Assembly (NCBI GenBank): GCA_047638675.1
Contig: JBLIML010000047.1
Span: 1 to 20,627 of the forward strand
Direction: 5' to 3'
Length of the DNA: 20,627 nucleotides
Source: WLWS01 sp047638675
Lineage (GTDB): Bacteria > Pseudomonadota > Gammaproteobacteria > Eutrophobiales > Eutrophobiaceae
A program made the position numbers and the translations under genes. Of this stretch, positions 6,734 through 13,938 are shown piece by piece. Position 1 is the stretch's first letter. The number at the start of each line of letters is the position of its first letter. Below the pieces are notes generated by a model. It was not told the DNA's origin. It saw nothing but the letters and a program-made list of their open reading frames with translations, and made no database searches.

Positions 6734-7156
6734 ATGAAAATAAGTGTCGATCAAAAAAATATACATTGGCAAGCGGCCAACAAACTTGTGGAAGCTGTGG
6801 CCAGCAAGGCCGAGGAAATGAACCTGCGTGTCAACGTTGCCGTTGTCGACAGTGGTGGCCATCTTGCAGCTTTTCTACGCATGCCAGGTTCGGCATTTCA
6901 CTCTGTCGACATTGCCATTAACAAGGCCTATACCGCGATGAGTTTTGGTCTGGCCACTTCGCAGTGGGGCGCGGTTGCCGAAAATTTGTCACCGCTTTGT
7001 AAATCAGGCTTGTTGTCGCAAGACAGATTAATGACCTGCGGCGGCGGTGTGCCAATTGAAGTGGATGGACATCGTATCGGTGGTATCGGTGTATCTGGTG
7101 CTAGCGAGCAACAGGATGAAGAACTGGCGACGCAAGCATTACAGGTGTTGCAATAG
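6734..7156 (+). CDS. GlcG/HbpS (DUF336) family protein
   Basis: A 140-residue protein of the GlcG/HbpS family, recognised from its VNVAVVDSGGHLAAFLRM motif (about 34-51), the central AFHSVDIAINKAYTA segment, and the C-terminal GGGVPIEVDGHRIGGIGVSGA glycine-rich motif. It has no signal peptide, unlike the secreted haem-binding HbpS, so it is cytoplasmic. Members of this family often sit unassigned within catabolic operons, including meta-cleavage ones; their biochemical role there is not settled. A good Shine-Dalgarno (GGAAGGTGA) lies at the end of the preceding GST gene, giving likely co-translation. I infer a supporting role for ring cleavage or GSH-dependent steps, but the sequence does not show which. 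Confidence 0.85.
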   Translation: MKISVDQKNIHWQAANKLVEAVASKAEEMNLRVNVAVVDSGGHLAAFLRMPGSAFHSVDIAINKAYTAMSFGLATSQWGAVAENLSPLCKSGLLSQDRLMTCGGGVPIEVDGHRIGGIGVSGASEQQDEELATQALQVLQ

Positions 7157-7170
7157 TAACAATAATTAGT

Positions 7171-7176
7171 GGGTGA
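7171..7176 (+). promoter_or_regulatory. Shine-Dalgarno GGGTGA deciding the dehydrogenase start
   Basis: GGGTGA lies 5 nt before ATG 7182. The longer in-frame reading begins at a GTG (7173) inside this motif, so the ATG is preferred. The same GGGGTGAATTA-ATG arrangement precedes the isomerase gene at 12511. Confidence 0.7.
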
Positions 7177-7181
7177 ATTAT

Positions 7182-8681
7182 ATGCACGCAAAAGTAGAAT
7201 CTACACAGGCAGACGTATTACAAAAACCTATTTGCCATTTCATCAATGGTGAATATGTTGGTTCGGCCAATGGCAAAATGTTTGATACCTTTAATCCGGT
7301 TACCGGTGAAGTTTATGCGAAGGTGCATGAAGCCGGACGTGAAGAAGTTGATGCGGCGGTAAAAGCCGCAAGCTCTGCGCTGAAAGGTGTCTGGGGTCAG
7401 ATGACCATGGAGAAGCGCCTTGCTCTCTTATATAAACTGGCTGATGGGATTAACGCCCGCTTCGATGAGTTTCTGCAAGCCGAATGCCTTGATACAGGTA
7501 AACCTTATTCACTGGCTAGCCATATTGATATCCCTCGTGGTGCCGCCAATTTCAAAGTCTTTGCAGATGTAATCAAAAACGTGCCAACAGAATCATTTAT
7601 GCTGGAGACACCGGATGGCACTGGCGCGCTGAACTATGCGCTTCGTGTTCCTAAAGGTGTGATCGCTGTGATCAGTCCATGGAACCTGCCCTTGCTATTG
7701 ATGACCTGGAAGGTAGGTCCTGCACTGGCCTGCGGAAATACGGTGGTAGTGAAACCCTCTGAAGAAACACCGGCAACGACTGCGTTGTTGGGTGAGGTGA
7801 TGAACGATGCAGGTATCCCTGCTGGCGTATTTAATGTGATTCACGGCTTTGGGCCCGATTCAGCTGGTGAGTATTTAACTCAGCACCCTGATGTTGATGC
7901 CATCACTTTTACCGGTGAGACAGCAACCGGTACGGCCATCATGCAACAGGCGGCGATCGGTATGCGCGATGTGTCTTTCGAGCTTGGTGGAAAGAACGCC
8001 GGTCTGGTCTTTGCCGATTGTGATATGGATAAGGCCATCGAAGGTACCATGCGTTCGGTCTTTGCTAATTGTGGCCAGGTTTGTCTGGGGACTGAAAGGA
8101 TGTATGTAGAACGCCCCATCTTTGATGAATTCGTTAAACGTCTTAAAGTTGAAGCGGAAAAATTAAAGCCTGGCTTACCTGAGGATAAAGAGACTAACTT
8201 CGGCCCCATGGTCAGTGTGCAACAGAGAGACAAGGTACTTTCTTATTACAAGAAAGCAAAAGAAGAGGGAGCAAACATCATCACTGGTGGTGGTATTCCA
8301 AAAATGCCGAAAGAATACGAAAATGGTTTCTGGATCGAACCGACTATATGGACGGGCTTACCCGAATCTTCACCTGTGATTAGAGAGGAAATCTTTGGTC
8401 CCTGTTGTCATATACAGCCCTTTGATACGGAAGAAGAAGCGATTCGTCTGGCCAACGATACGAAGTATGGATTAGCAACGGCCATCTGGACGGAGAATGC
8501 ATCAAGAGCACATCGGGTTGCCGGGCAAATTGATGTGGGTATTGCCTGGGTGAATTGCTGGTTTCTTCGTGATCTAAGAACAGCGTTTGGTGGATCGAAA
8601 CAATCAGGGATTGGAAGGGAAGGTGGTGTGCATTCTTTGGAATTTTATACCGAGATGCGTAATGTTTGTTTAAAACTTTAA
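7182..8681 (+). CDS. xylG: 2-hydroxymuconate-semialdehyde dehydrogenase
   Basis: A 499-residue NAD-dependent aldehyde dehydrogenase. It oxidises 2-hydroxymuconate semialdehyde to 2-hydroxymuconate (4-oxalocrotonate), the entry to the oxidative branch. Nearly all conserved ALDH motifs are present: PWNLPLL, the KPSEETPA cofactor segment, FTGETATG, FELGGKNAG with the general base Glu267, and NCGQVCLG with the catalytic Cys301. EEIFGP and FGGSKQSGIGREGG are also seen. Length and motifs fit XylG/DmpC. ATG 7182 was chosen over an in-frame GTG nine bases upstream because the Shine-Dalgarno overlaps the GTG. It follows the GlcG-like gene by 25 bp; a 148-bp inverted-repeat element separates it from the hydratase. 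Other hydroxymuconic-type semialdehydes are possible substrates. Confidence 0.93.
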   Translation: MHAKVESTQADVLQKPICHFINGEYVGSANGKMFDTFNPVTGEVYAKVHEAGREEVDAAVKAASSALKGVWGQMTMEKRLALLYKLADGINARFDEFLQAECLDTGKPYSLASHIDIPRGAANFKVFADVIKNVPTESFMLETPDGTGALNYALRVPKGVIAVISPWNLPLLLMTWKVGPALACGNTVVVKPSEETPATTALLGEVMNDAGIPAGVFNVIHGFGPDSAGEYLTQHPDVDAITFTGETATGTAIMQQAAIGMRDVSFELGGKNAGLVFADCDMDKAIEGTMRSVFANCGQVCLGTERMYVERPIFDEFVKRLKVEAEKLKPGLPEDKETNFGPMVSVQQRDKVLSYYKKAKEEGANIITGGGIPKMPKEYENGFWIEPTIWTGLPESSPVIREEIFGPCCHIQPFDTEEEAIRLANDTKYGLATAIWTENASRAHRVAGQIDVGIAWVNCWFLRDLRTAFGGSKQSGIGREGGVHSLEFYTEMRNVCLKL

Positions 8682-8687
8682 AAATGA

Positions 8688-8835
8688 TTTTGCCACAGAG
8701 GACACAGAGATCACAGAGTTGGAATATAGGCCTTAGATACATAAAAAATATAAAATGACAGTCTGGTTTCGTTTATATGCTGAAAAGAAAGAATGGACTT
8801 TTACCTCTGTGCTCTCTGTGTCCTCTGTGGCAAAA
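8688..8835. repeat. 148-bp inverted-repeat element (CACAGAG-rich), MITE-like
   Basis: The 31-bp arms at 8688-8718 and 8805-8835 are inverse copies with a single mismatch (at 8812), enclosing about 86 bp of AT-rich sequence with no coding potential. The outer arm begins TTTTGCCACAGAGGACACAG. It sits inside the meta operon, starting 7 bp after the dehydrogenase stop and ending 12 bp before the hydratase start. Its right edge even supplies the A-rich AAAAAGG that may serve as the hydratase Shine-Dalgarno. I recall this CACAGAG repeat as dispersed in many bacterial genomes. In RNA it would form a strong stem-loop. Confidence 0.85.
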
Positions 8836-8847
8836 AAAGGTTAAATA

Positions 8848-9639
8848 ATGACTATGGATAAAGAAAAGATAAAAACCTATGGCGATACACTTTTCGATTG
8901 CCTACGTAATCGTACGACAATTGCTCCAATTACGGATCAAGAAGCGGACTTCTCGATAGAAGATGCCTACCATATTTCTTTGCACTTATTGCAAAGACGT
9001 CTCGATGATGGGGAAAAGATCATTGGCAAGAAAATCGGGGTTACCAGTAAGGCTGTGCAAAACATGTTGGGGGTCCATCAACCGGATTTTGGTTTTTTGA
9101 CTGACAGGATGGTCTGCGAAAACGATGGCGAGATAGCTATAAGTACAGAAATGATCCAGGCCAAGGCAGAAGGAGAGATTGCCTTCATATTAAAGCATGA
9201 TCTGGAAGGCCCCGGCGTGACAAACGCTGACGTACTAAGAGCGACTGAGTGTGTTATTCCCTGTTTCGAAATAGTTGATTCGCGCATTACTGATTGGAAA
9301 ATAAAAATCCAGGATACGATTGCTGATCATGCATCATGTGGAATGTTTGTTCTTGGTGACAATAGAGTGAGTCCGGATAAAGTCGATTTGGTAACCTGCG
9401 GCATGGTACATGAGAAGAACGGAGAAATTATTGCTACCGGAGCTGGCGCCGCCGCCCTGGGTTCTCCGGTGAACTGTGTTGCCTGGTTGGCAAACACGCT
9501 GGGGGAATTCGGTATCAAGTTGAATGCGGGGGAGGTGATTTTGTCCGGGTCGTTGGTGCCTTTACATGCTGTCGTTCCAGGGGATTCAATGCACTTATCG
9601 GTGGGTGGTATTGGGACGGCTTCGGTTAAATTCAGTTAA
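8848..9639 (+). CDS. xylJ: 2-hydroxypenta-2,4-dienoate (2-oxopent-4-enoate) hydratase
   Basis: A 263-residue member of the MhpD/DmpE/XylJ hydratase family (fumarylacetoacetase-like fold). It adds water to 2-hydroxypenta-2,4-dienoate, giving 4-hydroxy-2-oxovalerate. The metal-binding Glu108, Glu110 (EGEIAF) and Glu141 (FEIVDSR) are present. Further conserved stretches are KKIGVTSKAVQNMLGV, DHASCGMFVLG and GAGAAALGSPVNCVAWLANTLG. Translation could begin at ATG 8848 or at ATG 8854 (third residue); the latter would give the 261 residues typical of DmpE and the usual 106/108/139 numbering, but the AGG spacing favours 8848. It is paralogous to the decarboxylase at 11696, as in all known meta operons. 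These hydratases usually form a complex with the decarboxylase. Confidence 0.93.
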   Translation: MTMDKEKIKTYGDTLFDCLRNRTTIAPITDQEADFSIEDAYHISLHLLQRRLDDGEKIIGKKIGVTSKAVQNMLGVHQPDFGFLTDRMVCENDGEIAISTEMIQAKAEGEIAFILKHDLEGPGVTNADVLRATECVIPCFEIVDSRITDWKIKIQDTIADHASCGMFVLGDNRVSPDKVDLVTCGMVHEKNGEIIATGAGAAALGSPVNCVAWLANTLGEFGIKLNAGEVILSGSLVPLHAVVPGDSMHLSVGGIGTASVKFS

Positions 9640-9640
9640 A

Positions 9641-9710
9641 AGTTAAAAGTAAAAAGTAAAAAGAAAAGCAGGTCAGTAACTCAACTTCTTTTAACTTTAC
9701 ACTTTTTACT
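9641..9710. repeat. AT-rich imperfect inverted repeat (AGTTAAAAGT / ACTTTTTACT)
   Basis: In the 97-bp hydratase-aldehyde dehydrogenase gap, AGTTAAAAGTAAAAAGT (9641-9657) faces TTAACTTTACACTTTTTACT (9691-9710), giving an imperfect AT-rich stem. It recalls another short dispersed repeat of proteobacteria. It is not GC-rich enough for an intrinsic terminator and the next gene has its own Shine-Dalgarno, so the operon probably continues. Confidence 0.55.
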
Positions 9711-9736
9711 ATTCCACTAATAGTGAGGAAGAACAC

Positions 9737-10645
9737 ATGAAATTGAACGCGGCATTAATTGGTTCAGGCAATATTGGCACCGATCTGATGATGAAGGCGC
9801 TTCGCAGTGCGTGGATCAACCCGGTTTGGATGGTGGGTATCGAAGCTGATTCGGATGGTCTGTCCAAGGCCAGAGAGCATGGCATGAAGACAACACACGA
9901 AGGCGTCGATGGTCTTCTTGCGCACATTGAAGAGGACGATATTAAAATAGCCTTCGATGCGACCTCTGCTTATGTTCATGCGGAGAACTCACGTAAGTTG
10001 CAGGAAAAGGGCGTGATGGTGATCGATTTGACACCTGCAGCTATTGGCCCCTTTTGTGTGCCTCCGGTAAATCTGTCTGATCATGTTGGTAAACGGGAAA
10101 TGAATGTCAATATGGTGACTTGCGGGGGGCAGGCGACCATTCCAATGGTAGCCGCCGTTAGTCGTGTGCAAGCGGTGGACTACGCTGAGATTATTGCCAC
10201 TGTTGCGTCCAAATCAGCAGGTCCCGGCACTCGAAAAAATATCGATGAATTTACGCGTACGACCGCTGGCGCGGTGGCCGCGGTGGGCGGTGCGAAACAA
10301 GGTAAGGCGATCATTATTCTCAACCCGGCAGAGCCGCCGATCATGATGCGTGACACGATACATTGTTTGACAGAAAGCGAACCGAATCAGGCAGCGATCA
10401 CAAAATCTGTGTTGGAGATGATTAGCGAAGTTCAAAAATATGTGCCTGGTTATCGCTTAAAGAATGGCCCGGTTTTTGATGACAATCGTGTGTCTATCTA
10501 TCTTGAAGTGGAAGGTCTGGGTGACTATTTGCCAAGCTATGCAGGTAACCTGGATATCATGACTGCGGCAGCACTACGATGCGCAGAGATGTTTGCAGAA
10601 GAGATCATAAACGGTGAAGTCACACTACAAGTGGTAAGCGCCTGA
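9737..10645 (+). CDS. dmpF: Acetaldehyde dehydrogenase (acylating)
   Basis: A 302-residue enzyme of the DmpF/XylQ/MhpF family that converts acetaldehyde, NAD and CoA to acetyl-CoA. An N-terminal Rossmann motif, GSGNIGTDL (9-17), is present. The catalytic Cys129 sits in NMVTCGGQATIPM, followed by the VASKSAGPGTRKNIDEF segment that lines the active site and AEPPIMMRDTIHC near 220. Length is typical (about 305-312). Shine-Dalgarno GAGGAAG lies 6 nt before the ATG. The protein is expected to form a bifunctional complex with the aldolase encoded 10 bp downstream, channelling the volatile acetaldehyde. It seems complete and active. Confidence 0.95.
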   Translation: MKLNAALIGSGNIGTDLMMKALRSAWINPVWMVGIEADSDGLSKAREHGMKTTHEGVDGLLAHIEEDDIKIAFDATSAYVHAENSRKLQEKGVMVIDLTPAAIGPFCVPPVNLSDHVGKREMNVNMVTCGGQATIPMVAAVSRVQAVDYAEIIATVASKSAGPGTRKNIDEFTRTTAGAVAAVGGAKQGKAIIILNPAEPPIMMRDTIHCLTESEPNQAAITKSVLEMISEVQKYVPGYRLKNGPVFDDNRVSIYLEVEGLGDYLPSYAGNLDIMTAAALRCAEMFAEEIINGEVTLQVVSA

Positions 10646-10655
10646 GGAGAATGAC

Positions 10656-11699
10656 ATGGATATAAGCGGAAAGAAAGTGACCTTACATGATATGTGTCTA
10701 CGTGATGGTATGCATGCGAAGCGTCACCAAATCAGCATTGAGCAAATGGTTGCGGTGGCGACAGCACTAGATGCTGCGGGCGTCCCTTTGATTGAGATCA
10801 CCCATGGCGATGGGCTTGGTGGGGCTTCAATTAATTATGGTTTCCCCTGCAATACCGACGAAGAATACCTCGGCGCGGTTATCCCGAAGATGAAAAAGGC
10901 GAAAATTTCAGCCCTTTTGATTCCAGGGATTGCCACAGTCGACCATTTGAACATGGTGCATGAGATCGGCGTGCATACTATACGTATTGCCACCCATTGC
11001 ACGGAAGCGGATGTGGCAGAACAACATATATCATCGGCGCGGAAGCTTGAGATGGATACCGTCGGCTTTCTGATGATGGCGCACATGATCGAGGGTGATC
11101 AGCTTTTGAAACAGGCTAAATTAATGGAAAGCTACGGAGCTAATTGTATTTATTGCACCGACTCGGCAGGTTACATGCTACCCGACGATGTCAGCTCACG
11201 AATATCGACATTGCGAGAACACTTAAATCCTGAAACCGAATTAGGCTTCCATGGACACCATAATCTGGCAATGGGCATTGCCAACTCACTCGCCGCAATA
11301 GAAGCAGGTGCAAACAGAATTGATGGCTCTGCTGCCGGTTTAGGCGCCGGCGCTGGCAACACGCCATTGGAAGTCTTTAATGCGGTGCTTGACCGTATGG
11401 GTGTTGAAACGGGTATTGATGTCTTCAAATTAATGGACGTGGCGGAGGAATTAATCGTGCCGATGATGGATCAACCTATAAGAGTGGATCGCGATTCACT
11501 GGTCATGGGCTACGCCGGTGTTTACTCGTCCTTCCTTTTACATGCCAAGCGTGCGGGTGAGAAACATGGCGTGCCTTCTGAAAAAATCCTGGTTGAATTG
11601 GGTAGAATGAAAACCGTCGGTGGCCAGGAGGACATGATCGAGGATGTTGCCTTGAATATGCGTAGAGAGATGGATGCACAACAGGAAGAAGTCGCATGA
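10656..11699 (+). CDS. dmpG: 4-hydroxy-2-oxovalerate aldolase
   Basis: A 347-residue DRE-TIM metallolyase of the DmpG/XylK/MhpE family; it splits 4-hydroxy-2-oxovalerate into pyruvate and acetaldehyde. The N-terminal HDMCLRDGMHAKRHQ holds the catalytic Arg16-Asp17 pair and His21. The metal-binding histidines lie in GFHGHHNLAMG near 198-202, followed by the GSAAGLGAGAGNTPLE loop. The C-terminal small domain, used to contact the acylating dehydrogenase, is present (residues about 280-345). A clear GAGGAG Shine-Dalgarno precedes the ATG. The gene ends with an ATGA overlap with the decarboxylase, showing translational coupling. Confidence 0.96.
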   Translation: MDISGKKVTLHDMCLRDGMHAKRHQISIEQMVAVATALDAAGVPLIEITHGDGLGGASINYGFPCNTDEEYLGAVIPKMKKAKISALLIPGIATVDHLNMVHEIGVHTIRIATHCTEADVAEQHISSARKLEMDTVGFLMMAHMIEGDQLLKQAKLMESYGANCIYCTDSAGYMLPDDVSSRISTLREHLNPETELGFHGHHNLAMGIANSLAAIEAGANRIDGSAAGLGAGAGNTPLEVFNAVLDRMGVETGIDVFKLMDVAEELIVPMMDQPIRVDRDSLVMGYAGVYSSFLLHAKRAGEKHGVPSEKILVELGRMKTVGGQEDMIEDVALNMRREMDAQQEEVA

Positions 11700-12484
11700 C
11701 ATTAAGTGACGATATTATCGCAAAACTGGCCGAGCACCTGGAAAATGCAGAGCTAAATAAAAAGCCAATTACCAAGATCACCGATGATTATCCTGATATG
11801 GATTGGGATGACGCCTACGCTATTCAATATGCAATACGCAATCGCAAGCTGGAAAGAGGTACAAAGCTCGCAGGCCTGAAAATGGGGTTGACTTCCTACG
11901 CGAAGATGAAGCAAATGGGTGTTGAAACACCTGTATTCGGCTTCCTGACTGACTATGGCAATTATCCTGATGGTGCTGAGATCGATACGTCCGCTTTTAT
12001 TCATCCCAGAATAGAAGGCGAGATCGGTGTAATGACTAAAGATGTATTGAAAGGACCGGGCTGTGATATCGACGCCGTCATGGCGGCGATTGATTTTGTG
12101 ATGCCGGCCATAGAAATCATCGATTCCCGCTATGAAAATTTTAAATTTGATTTAAAAAGTGTCATCGCCGATAACACATCCGCAGCCGGTTTTGTGACCG
12201 GTAGCAATATGAGAAGGGTAGACGAACTGGATTTGCCGACTTTGGGTGTCGTACTGGAAAAGAATGGCGTGATTGTCGAGCTAGGTGCAGGTGCGGCGGT
12301 GTTAGGCAACCCGGCAGCGAGCGTTGCCATGCTGGCTAACATGCTTGCCGAGCGTGGCGAAGAAATACCGGCGGGAACGTTTATCATGACAGGGGGAATT
12401 ACGGCGGCGGTTGCCGTAGAGAAAGGCGATAACATCAATATGCGTTGTCAGCATTTGGGTAGTGTATCGATGAGATTTGTTTAA
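11696..12484 (+). CDS. dmpH: 4-oxalocrotonate decarboxylase
   Basis: This 262-residue homologue of the hydratase belongs to the DmpH/XylI family, which decarboxylates 2-oxohex-3-enedioate to 2-hydroxypenta-2,4-dienoate with a divalent metal. Motifs are LAGLKMGLTSYAKMKQMGV, PRIEGEIGV (metal-binding Glu pair), AIEIIDSRYENFKF and NTSAAGFVTG. The IIDSRYxNFKF stretch distinguishes decarboxylases from the hydratase paralogue, which reads IVDSRITDWKI here. It overlaps the aldolase stop by 4 bp. Its substrate normally comes from 4-oxalocrotonate tautomerase, for which no gene is visible in the window. Confidence 0.93.
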   Translation: MTLSDDIIAKLAEHLENAELNKKPITKITDDYPDMDWDDAYAIQYAIRNRKLERGTKLAGLKMGLTSYAKMKQMGVETPVFGFLTDYGNYPDGAEIDTSAFIHPRIEGEIGVMTKDVLKGPGCDIDAVMAAIDFVMPAIEIIDSRYENFKFDLKSVIADNTSAAGFVTGSNMRRVDELDLPTLGVVLEKNGVIVELGAGAAVLGNPAASVAMLANMLAERGEEIPAGTFIMTGGITAAVAVEKGDNINMRCQHLGSVSMRFV

Positions 12485-12510
12485 GGTGTTTTTTTTACGG
12501 GGTGAATTAG

Positions 12511-13104
12511 ATGTCTGAGACAGTTGATCTTAAAGTTTTCTTTAATTTTAGAAGTCCTTACTGTTACCTGGCCAGTAAGACTATGTTTACTCTGCTGGAA
12601 GATTTCAATGTGAATCTTGTCTGGCGACCCCTCGGTGCCTGGGATGGACGTTCCCCGCCAGATAGAGCTAAGGTTAAAATGCCCTTGTCGCGCCAGGATG
12701 TCGCCCGCTGGGCAAGACGCATGGGTATTCCCTGCAATCCGCCACCACCCACAACTGATCCAACGCCCGCAGGCCTGGGTTCACTTTTGGCCGAAGAGAA
12801 AGGTTGTTTAAGAGATTACGTAATCGAGGTGATGCGTTGTGAATGGGCGGGTAGCAATGATATTGGTCAACGGGAAGTTCTAATACCCATAGCAGAAAGT
12901 GTCGGTCTAAGCAGAGAAGAGTTCGAAGCTGTGCTGGATGATCCCGCGAGCCAAAAACAACTGGATGATAACTGGCTTGAAGCACAGGAATCAGGTGTTA
13001 TAGGCGTTCCGACCTTTATCGTTAATGATCAGTTATTTTGGGGAAACGACCGTATAGACTTTCTGGAAGAATACTTGATGGAACTAAGATTGTTGAACAT
13101 CTAG
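12511..13104 (+). CDS. 2-hydroxychromene-2-carboxylate isomerase-like (kappa GST/DsbA-fold) protein
   Basis: A 197-residue protein of the NahD/kappa-GST family. FNFRSPYCYLA (11-21) carries the presumed GSH-activating Ser15, and the cis-proline motif GVIGVPTFIV lies near 165, followed by FWGNDRIDFLEE. NahD isomerises 2-hydroxychromene-2-carboxylate in naphthalene breakdown using GSH. Its presence in a catechol cluster suggests a PAH or other bicyclic substrate, or a different GSH-dependent cis-trans isomerisation. The central region from 50 to 85 (polar, Pro-rich: CNPPPPTTDPTP) is the family's substrate-binding area and looks divergent. A GGGGTGA Shine-Dalgarno precedes it, as for the dehydrogenase, and it is 26 bp from the decarboxylase stop, likely in the same operon. 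Confidence 0.85.
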   Translation: MSETVDLKVFFNFRSPYCYLASKTMFTLLEDFNVNLVWRPLGAWDGRSPPDRAKVKMPLSRQDVARWARRMGIPCNPPPPTTDPTPAGLGSLLAEEKGCLRDYVIEVMRCEWAGSNDIGQREVLIPIAESVGLSREEFEAVLDDPASQKQLDDNWLEAQESGVIGVPTFIVNDQLFWGNDRIDFLEEYLMELRLLNI

Positions 13105-13286
13105 GTAGGGATTTTTGACGGCGTCGACACGAGGGAGAATTACTCACTTTTCTGATTTTACAAAATATTCGGAACCGAAGGATCGGGTGACATTATTTAT
13201 GCCTGGGCGAAAAGGAAAGATACAAAGGGCAGAATTGAATCAAACACAATAAGTAGTGACCTCAACACTGGACATTTAATATTTCA
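13105..13286. other. Intergenic stretch, no gene seen
   Basis: This 182-bp gap separates the isomerase from the second GST. A TTGACG (13115-13120) is the only -35-like hexamer, and no convincing -10 follows at 16-18 bp. No terminator hairpin or tautomerase-sized reading frame was found on either strand. The next gene also lacks a clear Shine-Dalgarno. Confidence 0.5.
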
Positions 13287-13916
13287 ATGTACGATCTCTA
13301 TACCTGGTCAACACCCAACGGACGTAAAGTCTCTATCATGCTGGAGGAAATTGGCGCGGAGTATGAAGTGCATACGATTAATATTATGGAAGATGAGCAG
13401 TTCGCCCCTGAGTTTCTAAAAATCAGCCCTAACAATAAGATCCCGGCAATACTCGACCGCGATAACGACATCAGCTTAATGGAGTCGGGAGCGATATTGC
13501 TTTATCTTGCAGAAAAACATGAGCTCTTCCTGCCTCGCGATACGGTGGAAAAATGGAAGTGTATGGAATGGTTGATGTGGCAAATGGGCGGGCTTGGTCC
13601 GATGCTGGGGCAGGCGCATCACTTTGTGCATTTCAATCCGGACAAGTCAGAGTACGCAAGAGAGCGTTACAGTAAGGAAGCTGCGCGACTTTACAGCGTA
13701 CTTGATAAACGATTGGGTGAGTCTGCCTACCTGGCCGGGGATGATTATAGTATTGCAGACATAGCGACCTGGCCCTGGATATCGCGCTACGAATGGCAGG
13801 GAGTTGACTTCAACGACTATCCTAATGCACTTCGTTGGTATTCTGATATCGCCTCCCGGCCCGCTGTGCAAAGAGGATTTATTGTTCCCAATCCTGCCGA
13901 CATACCGATGCCGTAA
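13287..13916 (+). CDS. Nu-class (YfcG-type) glutathione S-transferase / disulfide-bond reductase
   Basis: A 209-residue GST very close in pattern to Escherichia coli YfcG. The N-terminal YTWSTPNGRKVSIMLEE contains Thr9 and Asn11, the residues YfcG uses in place of a catalytic Tyr/Ser/Cys. ISPNNKIPAI (cis-Pro), MESGAILLYLAEK and WQMGGLGPMLGQAHHF are shared with that family. The nu class binds two glutathiones and reduces disulfides, including mixed glutathione disulfides. In this cluster it may strip GSH from a thioether or mixed disulfide left by another GSH-dependent enzyme; that is inference. It ends 22 bp before the TauD-like gene, so the two are probably co-transcribed. Confidence 0.9.
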   Translation: MYDLYTWSTPNGRKVSIMLEEIGAEYEVHTINIMEDEQFAPEFLKISPNNKIPAILDRDNDISLMESGAILLYLAEKHELFLPRDTVEKWKCMEWLMWQMGGLGPMLGQAHHFVHFNPDKSEYARERYSKEAARLYSVLDKRLGESAYLAGDDYSIADIATWPWISRYEWQGVDFNDYPNALRWYSDIASRPAVQRGFIVPNPADIPMP

Positions 13917-13938
13917 TAAGGAACTCAGCTAGAATCGA

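Noticed and set aside
9641..9710. Intrinsic terminator between hydratase and aldehyde dehydrogenase
   Set aside because: The inverted repeat is AT-rich and imperfect, without a GC-rich stem and U-tract; genes on both sides belong to one pathway.
13200..13253. Small open frame beginning Met-Pro, tested as a 4-oxalocrotonate tautomerase
   Set aside because: It stops after 17 codons and lacks tautomerase sequence beyond the first two residues.
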